Source of the DNA: Paenibacillus taihuensis
GTDB taxonomy: Bacteria; Bacillota; Bacilli; Paenibacillales; Paenibacillaceae
Direction of reading: 5' to 3'
NCBI RefSeq assembly: GCF_003386535.1
Contig: NZ_QTTN01000007.1
Coordinates: 157,837 to 221,836, forward strand
DNA: 64,000 bases
The translations under genes and the position numbers were made by a program. Positions 40,935 through 49,830 of this stretch are shown here, piece after piece. The stretch's first letter is position 1, and every line of letters begins with the position of its first letter. A model generated the notes under the pieces. That model saw nothing but the letters and a program-made list of their open reading frames with translations, searched no databases and was not told where the DNA came from.

Positions 40935-41729
40935 CTAGCTAGATCGGTGGTGCAGCCGGATGATGAACGCATCCGGCGTTGTCGGATTTTCGCTGCCGCC
41001 CAGCGGCTCTACGGTTAGAACGATTATATCAATATTTGCGAGTGATTGCTTCTTGATATAGAGATGCGACCGCCCAGCCTCTGCATGATGCAGCAAGCCA
41101 AGGTTTTCCCGCCCCCGCTCATTCACCGCCCATGCTTGCACGTCATGGCTTTCGCTTGGCAGCATCCCTTCAAGCATGACGAGCACCTCGCTCGAATCAT
41201 CGTTGAACCAGACATAGCCTTCTCCAAGCTCCTCGCTGGAAGGATGCACCTGATAGCTCGCAGTATGCGGATCGCTCATGAACTGCATCGCCTGTGGTTC
41301 ATTCTTCTCTACGTAATGACTCCGTTGATTGGCAGGCTCATGGACAAGCCGGCTAAGCCCCATTAGACAAATAATCAGGACGAAACCGGTTGCTGCCGCC
41401 GTCATCCAGCGTTTCTTGCTTGATGCGAAAGAACGGACTCTTCGCTGCAAGCCTTGCTTACGAACGTGCATGATGAGGCTGCGCTTCACAGATGGCGACG
41501 GCATGAGGTCCACATCCGCAACAACGGCATTGCCATCTGCGATATCTTCGTCAGCACGGAGCAAATGCTCCCACTCCGCAGCTGCGCCACGGCAATACGC
41601 GCAAGTTTCCTTATGCTGAAGCATGGCGATTCGCGTCTCATAAGGCTTGCCGCTAACGTACAAATCGACCCAATCCTCTTCCCGATAGAACGGGCAGCAA
41701 TCGCGCGACATCTGGTCAGGCATTGTCAT
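40935..41729 (-). CDS. Anti-sigma factor, RskA-like, membrane anchored
   Basis: A 264-residue protein with a cytoplasmic zinc-binding anti-sigma head (CCPFYREEDWVDLYVSG, HKETCAYCRG), one TM helix (~109-125, TAAATGFVLIICLMGL) and an extracytoplasmic RskA-type domain (VWFNDDSSEVLVMLEGMLPS, YIKKQSLANIDIIVLTVEPL, GSENPTTP). It overlaps the ECF sigma gene by 4 bp (ATGA), the usual arrangement of a sigma with its inhibitor. It should hold that sigma factor at the membrane until a signal releases it. Confidence 0.9.
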   Translation of the reverse strand: MTMPDQMSRDCCPFYREEDWVDLYVSGKPYETRIAMLQHKETCAYCRGAAAEWEHLLRADEDIADGNAVVADVDLMPSPSVKRSLIMHVRKQGLQRRVRSFASSKKRWMTAAATGFVLIICLMGLSRLVHEPANQRSHYVEKNEPQAMQFMSDPHTASYQVHPSSEELGEGYVWFNDDSSEVLVMLEGMLPSESHDVQAWAVNERGRENLGLLHHAEAGRSHLYIKKQSLANIDIIVLTVEPLGGSENPTTPDAFIIRLHHRSS

Positions 41730-42334
41730 TTGTGAACCTCCTCCTTCCCGTTTCCGCTCCGATTACGGGAACTCTCCGAATCGTGAGCCCACCCCCGTTT
41801 CTCCATCTGTTTTCGCAAATGGTTCAGCCCGTACCTGATGAGCGACTTCACCGTTCCAAGCGGCATATTCCATTCCTCTGACAGCTCGCGATGGGTTTGC
41901 GACCCATAGTAGCTGCCGATGACAGCTGTGCGCTGATTCGCGGGAAGCGCCTGCAGCGCATCGACTAACGCATCCTTGCGCAGTCTGGAGAACACCAGCT
42001 CCTCGGTCGGTGCCTCCGTCTCCGCGCCAAGCTCCACCTGCTCGGTCTGGACAAGCCTTCGTGTCTTGCGCAGCCGATCCAGGCATCGGCTTCTCGTCAT
42101 GATCGCGAGCCATGACGTTATCGAGCCGCGGCGAGGATCGTAGCTGCTCCCCCGCCGAAGCACTTCCAGAAACACATCATGGCATACATCCTCTGCTTCC
42201 ATGCGATCATGCAGCACGCGGAGCGCCACTTTCATGACAAGCGGAGCGTACCGTTCGTAGAACAGCTCGAACGCTTCGACTGAGCCTTCGCACATGCTTC
42301 GCAGCGTATAACAATCATCTTCGGGATGGTGCAT
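41726..42334 (-). CDS. ECF RNA polymerase sigma factor, SigK-like
   Basis: A 202-residue ECF sigma factor: region 2 with FYERYAPLVMKVALRVLHDR, DVCHDVFLEVLRR and SWLAIMTRSRCLDRLRK; region 4 with LQALPANQRTAVIGSYYG, HRELSEEWNMPLGTVKSLIR and RYGLNHLRKQM. The ATG at 42334 has AGGAGG six bases upstream; a GTG at 42352 lies inside that site. It is first in an operon with the RskA-like anti-sigma factor. I could not find a convincing self-recognised promoter in the 170 bp divergent gap with the NEW3 gene. Confidence 0.92.
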   Translation of the reverse strand: MHHPEDDCYTLRSMCEGSVEAFELFYERYAPLVMKVALRVLHDRMEAEDVCHDVFLEVLRRGSSYDPRRGSITSWLAIMTRSRCLDRLRKTRRLVQTEQVELGAETEAPTEELVFSRLRKDALVDALQALPANQRTAVIGSYYGSQTHRELSEEWNMPLGTVKSLIRYGLNHLRKQMEKRGWAHDSESSRNRSGNGKEEVHK

Positions 42335-42504
42335 GCTCGACCTCCTCACCATGCCTATCGGTTCAACTCTATCTACCTACGTTGTATCAGATATTGCTCC
42401 AAACGGAAACAGAATTTTTTTTGAACATTGGTAAATCCAACGACTCACTATGTTCGTACCTTGGGTGAATATTGAATTTCACTACTCATCAAGGAGGGAT
42501 TCGC

Positions 42505-43674
42505 GTGCGTCAAGCATGCAGCAAGCCGCTGTTCAAAATGTTGTTCGCTCTCATTCTCGTTCTAGGAGTCTCAATCGCAGGCATCACTGACGCGAAGCCA
42601 GTCGCCGCCGCGAGCGCAGTCGAGCTGTATACGCCTTATCTGCAGCTGTCCGCGCCGCCAGGCGATTCGATTACGTATGCCATTGACGTCATCAATCATG
42701 GCAGTTCAACGGAAACCGTCGATCTAAGCTTCGATTCCCTTGGCAACAAGTGGGACTACGAGCTGACAGCAGGCGGTCGGGCAGTCAGCCGTCTCGCGGT
42801 CAAAGCAGGCGACACGCAAAGCGTGAATTTGCAGCTTAATGTGCCGCTTGAAGTGAACAAAGGCGTCTATCGTTTTGCGGTAAAAGCGGATGGAGCCTCC
42901 CTGCCGATTGCAGTAGACGTATCGGAGCAAGGCACGTTCCGTACGGAACTGACGACCGATCAGCCGAATATGCAGGGCCATCCGGATTCGACGTTTACGT
43001 ACAGCGCGACGCTTCGCAACCGCACCGCCTCGAAACAAACCTACGGACTTAGCGCGCAAGCTGAACCGGGCTGGGATGTCACGTTCACAGATGGCGCGAA
43101 CAGCGTAACCTCCGTCGACGTCGATGCCGGCGGCGAGAAAACGATCAGCATCGCGGTGAAACCGCCGGAAACGGTGAAGAAAGGGACTTACCAAATTCCG
43201 ATCTCGGCGATGAACAATTCCACTTCAGCCGACTTGACGGTTGAAGCTGCCGTCACCGGCACGTATGGATTGACGCTGAGTACGCCGAACGATCTGCTCA
43301 GCACCGATGTGACTGCCGGATCGCAGCGCACGGTAGATCTGACCGTAACGAATACGGGCTCTGCGGATTTGAAAGGCATCAACTTGACCGCGGATACTCC
43401 TTCCGGCTGGGAAGTTTCCTTCGAGCCGGCGACGCTGGATACGATCGCAGCCGGACAAACGACGCAAGTGAAAGCCATTATCAAATCGGATAAGAAAGCG
43501 CTCGCTGGCGATTATGTCGTCAACCTGACGGCTTCCGGCGTCGAGAAAACAGCCAGCGCGCAGTTCCGCGTAGCCGTGAAGACAAGCGTGCTCTGGGGCT
43601 GGGTCGGCATTCTGATCATCATCATCGTTGCAGCAGGCATCTACTTCCTGTTCCGTAAATACGGGAGGCGGTAA
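42505..43674 (+). CDS. Exported NEW3-domain protein of an ABC operon
   Basis: A 389-residue protein with a signal peptide (MLFALILVLGVSIAGI, cleavage after PVAAAS), three or four beta-sandwich NEW3/NPCBM-associated modules (PPGDSITYAIDVINHG, DSTFTYSATLRNRTAS, AGSQRTVDLTVTNTGSADLK), a C-terminal TM helix (VGILIIIIVAAGIYFLF) and a basic KYGRR end. The GTG at 42505 has GGAGGG six bases upstream. The ABC ATPase gene follows after 2 bp. A membrane-anchored extracellular component working with the exporter is inferred. Confidence 0.85.
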   Translation: MRQACSKPLFKMLFALILVLGVSIAGITDAKPVAAASAVELYTPYLQLSAPPGDSITYAIDVINHGSSTETVDLSFDSLGNKWDYELTAGGRAVSRLAVKAGDTQSVNLQLNVPLEVNKGVYRFAVKADGASLPIAVDVSEQGTFRTELTTDQPNMQGHPDSTFTYSATLRNRTASKQTYGLSAQAEPGWDVTFTDGANSVTSVDVDAGGEKTISIAVKPPETVKKGTYQIPISAMNNSTSADLTVEAAVTGTYGLTLSTPNDLLSTDVTAGSQRTVDLTVTNTGSADLKGINLTADTPSGWEVSFEPATLDTIAAGQTTQVKAIIKSDKKALAGDYVVNLTASGVEKTASAQFRVAVKTSVLWGWVGILIIIIVAAGIYFLFRKYGRR

Positions 43675-43676
43675 TC

Positions 43677-44651
43677 GTGGAGACAGCAACAGCACCAATC
43701 ATCGAACTTAAGCAGCTGAAGAAAAAATATGGCGATCACGTCGCGGTCGGCGGGCTTAACCTGACCATCCGGCAAGGTGAAATCTTCGGCTTGCTCGGAC
43801 CGAACGGCGCAGGCAAGACGACGACGATTCTCATGCTGCTCGGGCTGACGGAGCCGACGAGCGGCAGCGCGCGGGTATGCGGGCTGGACCCGACGAGGCA
43901 GCCGCTGCAGATCAAACGGCGCGTCGGCTATATGCCGGACGACGTCGGCTTCTACGAGGATCGGACGGCGCTCGATAACTTGATCTTCACCGCGCAGCTC
44001 AATCAAATCCCTCGCCAAGAAGCATACCGGCTGGCGGAGCAGCTGCTGGAGCGCGTCGGTCTTGGCGAGGTCGCCGGCAAGAAGGTAGGCGCCTTCTCCC
44101 GCGGCATGCGGCAGCGGCTCGGCATTGCCGATGTGCTGATTAAGCGCCCGAACGTCATCATTCTCGATGAGCCGACACTTGGCATCGACCCGGAAGGCGT
44201 TCGGGAGCTGCTTCAGCTCATACACGACTTGAGCCGCAGGGAAGGACTGACCGTACTGCTCTCCTCGCATCATCTGCATCAAGTGCAGCAGATTTGCGAC
44301 CGGGTTGGTCTATTCGTGCGCGGAGAGCTCATCGCATTCGGCGACGTCCCTTCGCTCGCGAAGCAGCTCGATCAGGAGGGGCTCATTACGGTCGAGCTGG
44401 AAGCTTCGGGCTTCAGCGATGCAGCACTAAGCGAGCTGTCGACACTAGAGGACGTCGTCGAGGTCCGCGGCTCGGTGCAGCAAGGCGACACGGAGACGAC
44501 AACCGTGACACTGCTCGGCAAGCGTGATCTGACGACGGAAGCGGCGGGCATTGTGATTCAAAGCGGCGCCCAACTGCAATCCATTCGCCGGAAGCAATAC
44601 GGGCTCGATGAAATTTACCATCGCTACTTCGAAGGAGGGGGACTCGCGTGA
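43677..44651 (+). CDS. ABC transporter ATP-binding protein
   Basis: A 324-residue ABC ATPase: Walker A GPNGAGKTTTILMLLG, signature FSRGMRQRLGIADVL, Walker B VIILDEPTLGIDPEG, switch His in LLSSHHLHQV. The C-terminal ~80 residues are the extension seen in CcmA/NodI-type exporters. GGAGG lies eight bases before the GTG start. It overlaps the permease gene by 4 bp. Confidence 0.93.
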   Translation: METATAPIIELKQLKKKYGDHVAVGGLNLTIRQGEIFGLLGPNGAGKTTTILMLLGLTEPTSGSARVCGLDPTRQPLQIKRRVGYMPDDVGFYEDRTALDNLIFTAQLNQIPRQEAYRLAEQLLERVGLGEVAGKKVGAFSRGMRQRLGIADVLIKRPNVIILDEPTLGIDPEGVRELLQLIHDLSRREGLTVLLSSHHLHQVQQICDRVGLFVRGELIAFGDVPSLAKQLDQEGLITVELEASGFSDAALSELSTLEDVVEVRGSVQQGDTETTTVTLLGKRDLTTEAAGIVIQSGAQLQSIRRKQYGLDEIYHRYFEGGGLA

Positions 44652-45709
44652 ACGCAAACGTGAACGGAAATGCTGCCGCAAAAATAGCGAGACTGTGGAA
44701 CTGGCTGCCAATCAAGCACGGTGCAAGCTCAGCAACAGAAACAACGGCCAACCGCAGCGTTCCCTCCCCCTTCTGGATTATCGTTAGGAAGGAATTCGGC
44801 GATCATCTACGAAGCTGGCGATTCGGCATCCTGATCGGCCTCATAACGCTCGCATGCATTGGCTCCATCTACACCGCGGTCACCGCGCTGCAAGCCGGGG
44901 TAAAGACGCAGGAGACGGACACCTCGTTCCTCTTCCTGCAAATGTTCACGGCCTCTGACGGAACACTTCCGAATTTCACCACGTTCGTCATGTTTCTCGG
45001 GCCGCTGATCGGCATCTCGCTCGGGTTCGACGCCATCAACTCCGAACGGAACAAAGGAACGCTGAGCCGCCTACTCTCCCAGCCGATCTACCGGGACGAC
45101 TTCATCCGCGCCAAATTCACCGCATCACTGCTGCTCATTGCGGTCGTGCTCTTCGCGCTTGGATTTCTCGTTATGGGGCTCGGATTGTTCACCATCGGCT
45201 ATCCGCCGACGCCTGAAGAGGTGCTCCGGGTCATCCTGTTCCTGCTCGTCGCCGTTGTCTACGTCGGCTTCTGGCTGAATCTGTCCTTGCTGTTCTCCAT
45301 TCGCTTCCGGCAAGCGGCAACGTCCGCGCTCTCCGGCATCGCGCTGTGGATTTTCTTCTCGCTCTTCTACAGCATGATTATGGGGCTGATCGACAAGGCG
45401 ACAGCGCCGGGCGATTCTTCAGCCCTCAGCCTCTTGCTGCGGCATGCCAATATGATGCTGTTCTTGAACCGCCTGTCGCCGTCCTTCCTGTTCACGGAGC
45501 TGACGACGACATTGCTCACGCCAGGCGTCCGCTCGCTCGGACCGCTGACGACCGCCCAAGTCGTCGGCGCGATCGCAAGCCCGCTTCCGCTCGGCCAGAG
45601 CATTCTGCTCGCATGGCCGCAGCTGGTCGGGTTGCTCGCTGCCACCATGATCTGTTTCGGCATTTCGTATGCATTGTTCATGCGCCAAGAAATCCGTTCC
45701 CGCTCGTAA
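44648..45709 (+). CDS. ABC-2 type permease
   Basis: A 353-residue membrane protein with six TM segments: one after FWIIVRKEFGDHLRSWRFGI, the conserved FLGPLIGISLGFDAINSERNKG (ABC-2 loop with TLSRLLSQPIYR), four more, and a short basic end. It belongs to the ABC-2 (NosY-like) group of permeases. Start GTG 44648 overlaps the ATPase stop and is preceded by GGAGGGGG. Together with the ATPase and NEW3 protein it forms an export system of unknown cargo. Confidence 0.9.
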   Translation: MNANVNGNAAAKIARLWNWLPIKHGASSATETTANRSVPSPFWIIVRKEFGDHLRSWRFGILIGLITLACIGSIYTAVTALQAGVKTQETDTSFLFLQMFTASDGTLPNFTTFVMFLGPLIGISLGFDAINSERNKGTLSRLLSQPIYRDDFIRAKFTASLLLIAVVLFALGFLVMGLGLFTIGYPPTPEEVLRVILFLLVAVVYVGFWLNLSLLFSIRFRQAATSALSGIALWIFFSLFYSMIMGLIDKATAPGDSSALSLLLRHANMMLFLNRLSPSFLFTELTTTLLTPGVRSLGPLTTAQVVGAIASPLPLGQSILLAWPQLVGLLAATMICFGISYALFMRQEIRSRS

Positions 45710-45716
45710 ACGAACA

Positions 45717-45755
45717 GAAGGCTGCCAAGCGTTTCAACGCCGGCAGCCTTCTCTT
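45717..45755. terminator. Terminator between the ABC operon and yebC
   Basis: GAAGGCTGCC pairs with GGCAGCCTTC around a 15-base loop that contains its own GCG/CGC pairs. CTCTTCT follows on the plus strand. Confidence 0.75.
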
Positions 45756-45783
45756 CTATGTCTCTTCATTTGATCAATAAAGC

Positions 45784-46506
45784 TTATTCTTCTGGGAACT
45801 CAACGTTATGGTAAACCTGCTGCACGTCTTCCAGATCTTCAAGCGCATCGATCAGTCTCTCGAACTGAACGAGGTCGTCACCTTCGAGCGTCACGAAGTT
45901 TTGCGCAAGCATCGTTTGCTCTGCAACTGTGAATTCAGTGATACCCGCTTGCTTGAAAGCAGCTTGTACCGCATAGAATTGATCCGGCTCCGCATACACG
46001 ATTGCCGATTCATCCTCGTCCTCGATGTCGCGAACGTCAACATCCGCTTCCATCATCAGCTCAAGCACATCATCGGATGATTTGCCATCTACGCCGATAA
46101 CCGCAGTTGGGCTGAACATATAAGCAACCGAGCCGCTGACGCCCATGTTGCCGCCGCGCTTGTTGAACACCGAACGAACATCCGCAGCTGTGCGGTTTAC
46201 GTTATTCGTCAGCGTATCCACGATAACCATCGAGCCGCTTGGGCCGAAGCCTTCATAACGAAGCTCGGAGTAGTTCTCATCTCCGCTGCCTTTAGCCTTC
46301 TCGATCGCGCGATCGATAATGGATTTCGGTACATTGTATGTTTTGGCGCGTTCGAGTACGAACTTCAGCGCTTGGTTCGATTCCGGATCAGGCTCACCCT
46401 TCTTGGCTGCCACATAAATCTCGATGCCGAACTTGGCGTTAACCCGGCTTGTGCTTGCGTCCTTCGATGCTTTCTTCTCTTTGATATTGTTCCACTTACG
46501 TCCCAT
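45784..46506 (-). CDS. YebC/PmpR family protein (YeeI type)
   Basis: A 240-residue TACO1/YebC protein: [98 protein letters not shown] and VAYMF. The [12 protein letters not shown] opening matches the B. subtilis YeeI subgroup rather than YrbC. The family is annotated as transcription regulators; recent work points to a role in translation. Monocistronic. Confidence 0.93.
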   Translation of the reverse strand: MGRKWNNIKEKKASKDASTSRVNAKFGIEIYVAAKKGEPDPESNQALKFVLERAKTYNVPKSIIDRAIEKAKGSGDENYSELRYEGFGPSGSMVIVDTLTNNVNRTAADVRSVFNKRGGNMGVSGSVAYMFSPTAVIGVDGKSSDDVLELMMEADVDVRDIEDEDESAIVYAEPDQFYAVQAAFKQAGITEFTVAEQTMLAQNFVTLEGDDLVQFERLIDALEDLEDVQQVYHNVEFPEE

Positions 46507-46608
46507 GCTGTACCCACTTTCTAAAACGAAGATATAATGATCCTTGAACCATTATATTGAATAAAGCGACACGAAGACAAGTTTTTCGTATTATTTCCCT
46601 CTTACTCG

Positions 46609-47460
46609 CTACACTGCCTCTTGGTCAACTATCTTCTCTCTGATCATTGCCGCCATCATTTCCACTTGCTCCGCCTGCAGCGCTCCGGACGCCATCGACC
46701 TTGCAGCCATTGGCGGATACCACGCTCGGATTTCCGCTTCCGTCACTCCAGACAACTTGCAATACTCGTCAATGAAGATACGGTAAGCCGCTTGTCTGAT
46801 GGTTTGGAAGAACTCGTCAACATCAGCAGGCGTCTCGGGCGGCAGTACCGCATATTCAATTGACACGCACACTTCCGCGACATCCGCTTCCGGGTTGCCG
46901 ATCGAAGCATGCATCCAATCAATCATGACGTAACGGTCACCGTTCAGGATGAGATTGCTGAGATTGGTATCCCCGTGACACAATTGCCGCTTGGGCGGCA
47001 GCAGGTCCATATAAGCGTGCAATGCACCAACCTCTTCGGGTGAAAACGGCTCCGGATGGCCGATGATCCATTTCAAATTATCGCGCTGACTCGTCTGGAT
47101 CCCTTCCGTGCTTGCCTGATGAATCTCATGCAGCACCTTCGCTAATATCCGAAGCTCATGATCCTCCGCTTCCATATCAAATGGCTCAAACGCGTACAAG
47201 CTCTCATATATCCGATTCACGAGCGTTTCTCCCGAAATGCGCTCATATACAATGCCGTGCCGCCCTCCCCAATTGACGATCTCATAGGGTCTCGGCACGG
47301 ACAGACCATTGCTACAAGCGACGGAGCTATTGCGGAACTCGCGCTGCACATGCTCCAGCCTTGCGTGCGAGTGATACAGCTTGACAACCTTATCCGCACT
47401 TTCATCCCATTCATACACTTCACAGCTCGAGCCGATTCCCACGCATTTTCCAAGCATCAT
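46609..47460 (-). CDS. Aminoglycoside phosphotransferase-like kinase
   Basis: A 283-residue APH/choline-kinase-fold protein: GIGSSCEVYEWDESADKVVK (nucleotide-loop and lysine), QLCHGDTNLSNLILNGDRYV (catalytic Brenner motif HGDxxxxN) and VMIDWMHASIGNPEADVA (metal-binding Asp). The ATG at 47460 is preceded by AGGAGATTAC and starts 8 bp after the upstream gene's stop. Substrate unknown; small-molecule kinase is more likely than antibiotic resistance. Confidence 0.85.
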   Translation of the reverse strand: MMLGKCVGIGSSCEVYEWDESADKVVKLYHSHARLEHVQREFRNSSVACSNGLSVPRPYEIVNWGGRHGIVYERISGETLVNRIYESLYAFEPFDMEAEDHELRILAKVLHEIHQASTEGIQTSQRDNLKWIIGHPEPFSPEEVGALHAYMDLLPPKRQLCHGDTNLSNLILNGDRYVMIDWMHASIGNPEADVAEVCVSIEYAVLPPETPADVDEFFQTIRQAAYRIFIDEYCKLSGVTEAEIRAWYPPMAARSMASGALQAEQVEMMAAMIREKIVDQEAV

Positions 47461-47468
47461 GTAATCTC

Positions 47469-49697
47469 CTATTCCTTGACTGGTTGAGCTGTCGTATTTA
47501 CGGTTATATTCACACTTCGGCTGGCGCTGTCCCAAACAACGGGTAATCCGAACACTGCCGTAACTGCTCGAATCGGCACATATGCGATCCCGCTGCGAAC
47601 GATTGGCGCAAGCTCTGCCTCCGCTTCCTTGCCGTTAATAAGCAAGCTTCGCGTCTTCGCGTCCCATGTCACCGACTGGCCGGACAGCTTCGCAACCATA
47701 CGAACTGGAATATAGACCAGGCCTTTCTCAGTCAATGGCTTAGGAGCAGAAGCAGAATCAACGACAGGCACACCGTTCACAGACAAGAACACGCTGCTGG
47801 CAGGCTTCAGTTCAATGTCCGCACGAAGATGGGAGCCCGATCCGATGTAGGTATCTCCGGATATCTCAATAAAGCCTTTGCCCGGCGGGATTGGCCTCAG
47901 CGTTCCGTCAACAGCCGTCCCGTAGGCTGGCATGATGAAATCAACCGAGTACTTGCCATACTTCGCCTTGCTCTTATAAATAATGAGCGACGGATCGGGG
48001 TCAGAACTGCTATAGCTCATCCGAATCGGCACCCATCGTACCACAAGCGGAGATTCCTTCTCCGAAACGCCATTGTTCCCCGCAAATTCAAGCTTTTCGC
48101 CAAAATGTACCGGGTTCGGTTTGATCGCAAGCGGCGGCGGAAGAACCTTCAATTCGTTAACCAACTCATATGTTTCCTCATCACGGAGGACGAGCGCTTT
48201 GCCATTGCCCTGCTCAATCGTAAGCCCGGTCCCCTCCGCTATCTCCACCTCACTCACCCCGTCGGAGAAGCTGATGCTCATGCCATGGAAGAACCCCTCG
48301 GTCAAACCAGATGGAACATCCACCGTTTCGCCTTTCTGCACGAACTTGCTCAGTAATGTACACACTTTGCTTATTGAAGCACGGTCATCCGGATTAGCGC
48401 CAATCAGCGTCAAGTAGCCCATGTCCCCTTCTTGAACACCAACAGATTTCACCGTTTCCGGACTGCAGGAAGCGGCAAGCTCCTTGAGCGGCTTGCTCTT
48501 AGGAAGCTGTTCTCGCTCCTTCTCATACGACGGTCGGAAGTAGGTAAGACCCAATACCTCCGTATTGGATTCCAGAGGATTGGTATAAAAGAGGTCCAAT
48601 TGCCCGTAACCCCTATCCCCAGCTATGCTCAATGTGTCGCCAGGATATGGCTCTTTGTTCGTATGCACATACTTCAGCTCATCACCGGTCAGCAGCTTAT
48701 CTGCCAGGACGACAACCGAGTTATCCTTCTTGTCATAGAGCATTAAAAGACCGGTTCCCATCGGCCTTGCAGCGACAAAATCAAACCCGACGCCTTGCAG
48801 CCCATACACATCGTCTTTACCGAACAGCTTCGGCAAATCGTAGCTTTCGATTGGCTTCGCATTCTCATCGTACACCGTCACATCACGACCGTCCGATAAG
48901 AAGTACCGCGGCTGCCAAGCGCCTGAGATGAGAACCTGCGTTGCGTTCGCATTTGTCTCCAAGTGCCCTTGGTAGACTGCTTTCTGCTGAGCGACGATCT
49001 TGCGATTATGCACGAGAAGACCATACGACGTATATTGATCGCCAACTTTGTCGATGACGGTCAGGACGAGATTATCACTCGAGAACCCGCCTATGCGATA
49101 AGAGACCGTTCCTTGCAGCGTGCCTTCCAGCTTGCCAAGCAAGGAAACAGGCGTCTGCTCATCCTTCGTCATGTAGATCTCGCCTGTCTTGCGGTTAAGC
49201 CAAGATGGGTACCATAACCCTTGCTTGAAATACTCTTCACTTCGCGAAATACGTACTGTGTTTGCTTCAGCATCCCACTTCACGTCTGCCCCGGTTGCCT
49301 CGGATAAGAAACGAAGCGGCACATAGATGCGTCCCTCTACAACTTGCATCGGAGCGGGAAGCGCAAGTTCTTTGCCATTCACAATTGCCGCCTCTGAGCC
49401 TACCTGCAGCTTAATAGACAAATTCGGATAGTTCAGCAAGGCCGAATTCGCGGACGCCACCCAAGCTACGGTCGTGCCAAGCAGCTCGCCCATATCTCGC
49501 AGCGGCAAGTAAATCGTCCCGCTATCCATATATGGCGAGGACTTTGGCGTGAAGCTTTTGCCGTTCATCGTTACTTTAATAACGGTAGTTTCAGCTGCTT
49601 TTGCGGCAAGTACAGTCATCGGAAGCAGAAGGGCAATGGATGTAACAAGCAAGAACGCAATTAGTGCAGAGCGTAATCTTCGGCTTATAGGGTACAA
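47469..49697 (-). CDS. Large secreted protein with two copper-amine-oxidase N-terminal domains
   Basis: A 742-residue exported protein. The TTG start at 49697 has GGAGG eight bases upstream; frames to 49841 would run through a terminator. Signal peptide (YPISRRLRSALIAFLLVTSI, cleavage near VLAAKA). An N-terminal CuAO-N domain (~20-130, VTMNGKSFTPKSSPYMDSG, LPLRDMGELLGTTVAW, VPLRFLSEATGADVKWD) and a C-terminal one (~640-735, VPVRMVAKLSGQSVTWD, VPIRAVTAVFGLPVVWD) flank a ~500-residue middle of beta-strand character without recognised domains (FxxPSYEKEREQLPKSK etc.). CuAO-N domains are non-catalytic wall/stalk modules. No catalytic role can be named. Confidence 0.83.
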   Translation of the reverse strand: MYPISRRLRSALIAFLLVTSIALLLPMTVLAAKAAETTVIKVTMNGKSFTPKSSPYMDSGTIYLPLRDMGELLGTTVAWVASANSALLNYPNLSIKLQVGSEAAIVNGKELALPAPMQVVEGRIYVPLRFLSEATGADVKWDAEANTVRISRSEEYFKQGLWYPSWLNRKTGEIYMTKDEQTPVSLLGKLEGTLQGTVSYRIGGFSSDNLVLTVIDKVGDQYTSYGLLVHNRKIVAQQKAVYQGHLETNANATQVLISGAWQPRYFLSDGRDVTVYDENAKPIESYDLPKLFGKDDVYGLQGVGFDFVAARPMGTGLLMLYDKKDNSVVVLADKLLTGDELKYVHTNKEPYPGDTLSIAGDRGYGQLDLFYTNPLESNTEVLGLTYFRPSYEKEREQLPKSKPLKELAASCSPETVKSVGVQEGDMGYLTLIGANPDDRASISKVCTLLSKFVQKGETVDVPSGLTEGFFHGMSISFSDGVSEVEIAEGTGLTIEQGNGKALVLRDEETYELVNELKVLPPPLAIKPNPVHFGEKLEFAGNNGVSEKESPLVVRWVPIRMSYSSSDPDPSLIIYKSKAKYGKYSVDFIMPAYGTAVDGTLRPIPPGKGFIEISGDTYIGSGSHLRADIELKPASSVFLSVNGVPVVDSASAPKPLTEKGLVYIPVRMVAKLSGQSVTWDAKTRSLLINGKEAEAELAPIVRSGIAYVPIRAVTAVFGLPVVWDSASRSVNITVNTTAQPVKE

Positions 49698-49789
49698 CGA
49701 CTCTTCCTCCAATTCATATGTACATTTAACTAATCCCATAGACGGATGCGGTGGAGAAATGTTGCGACTTATTTCTTGTTTTTGGATGA

Positions 49790-49830
49790 AAAAAAAAGAA
49801 GCCCTCAGGCTCCGGCGTGCTGCATGAGGA
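49790..49830 (-). terminator. Terminator of the phenylalanine/tyrosine catabolic operon
   Basis: An imperfect stem (CCTCA with TGAGG plus flanking GC pairs, 49800-49835) abuts the phhA stop and is followed on the minus strand by nine Ts. Confidence 0.7.
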
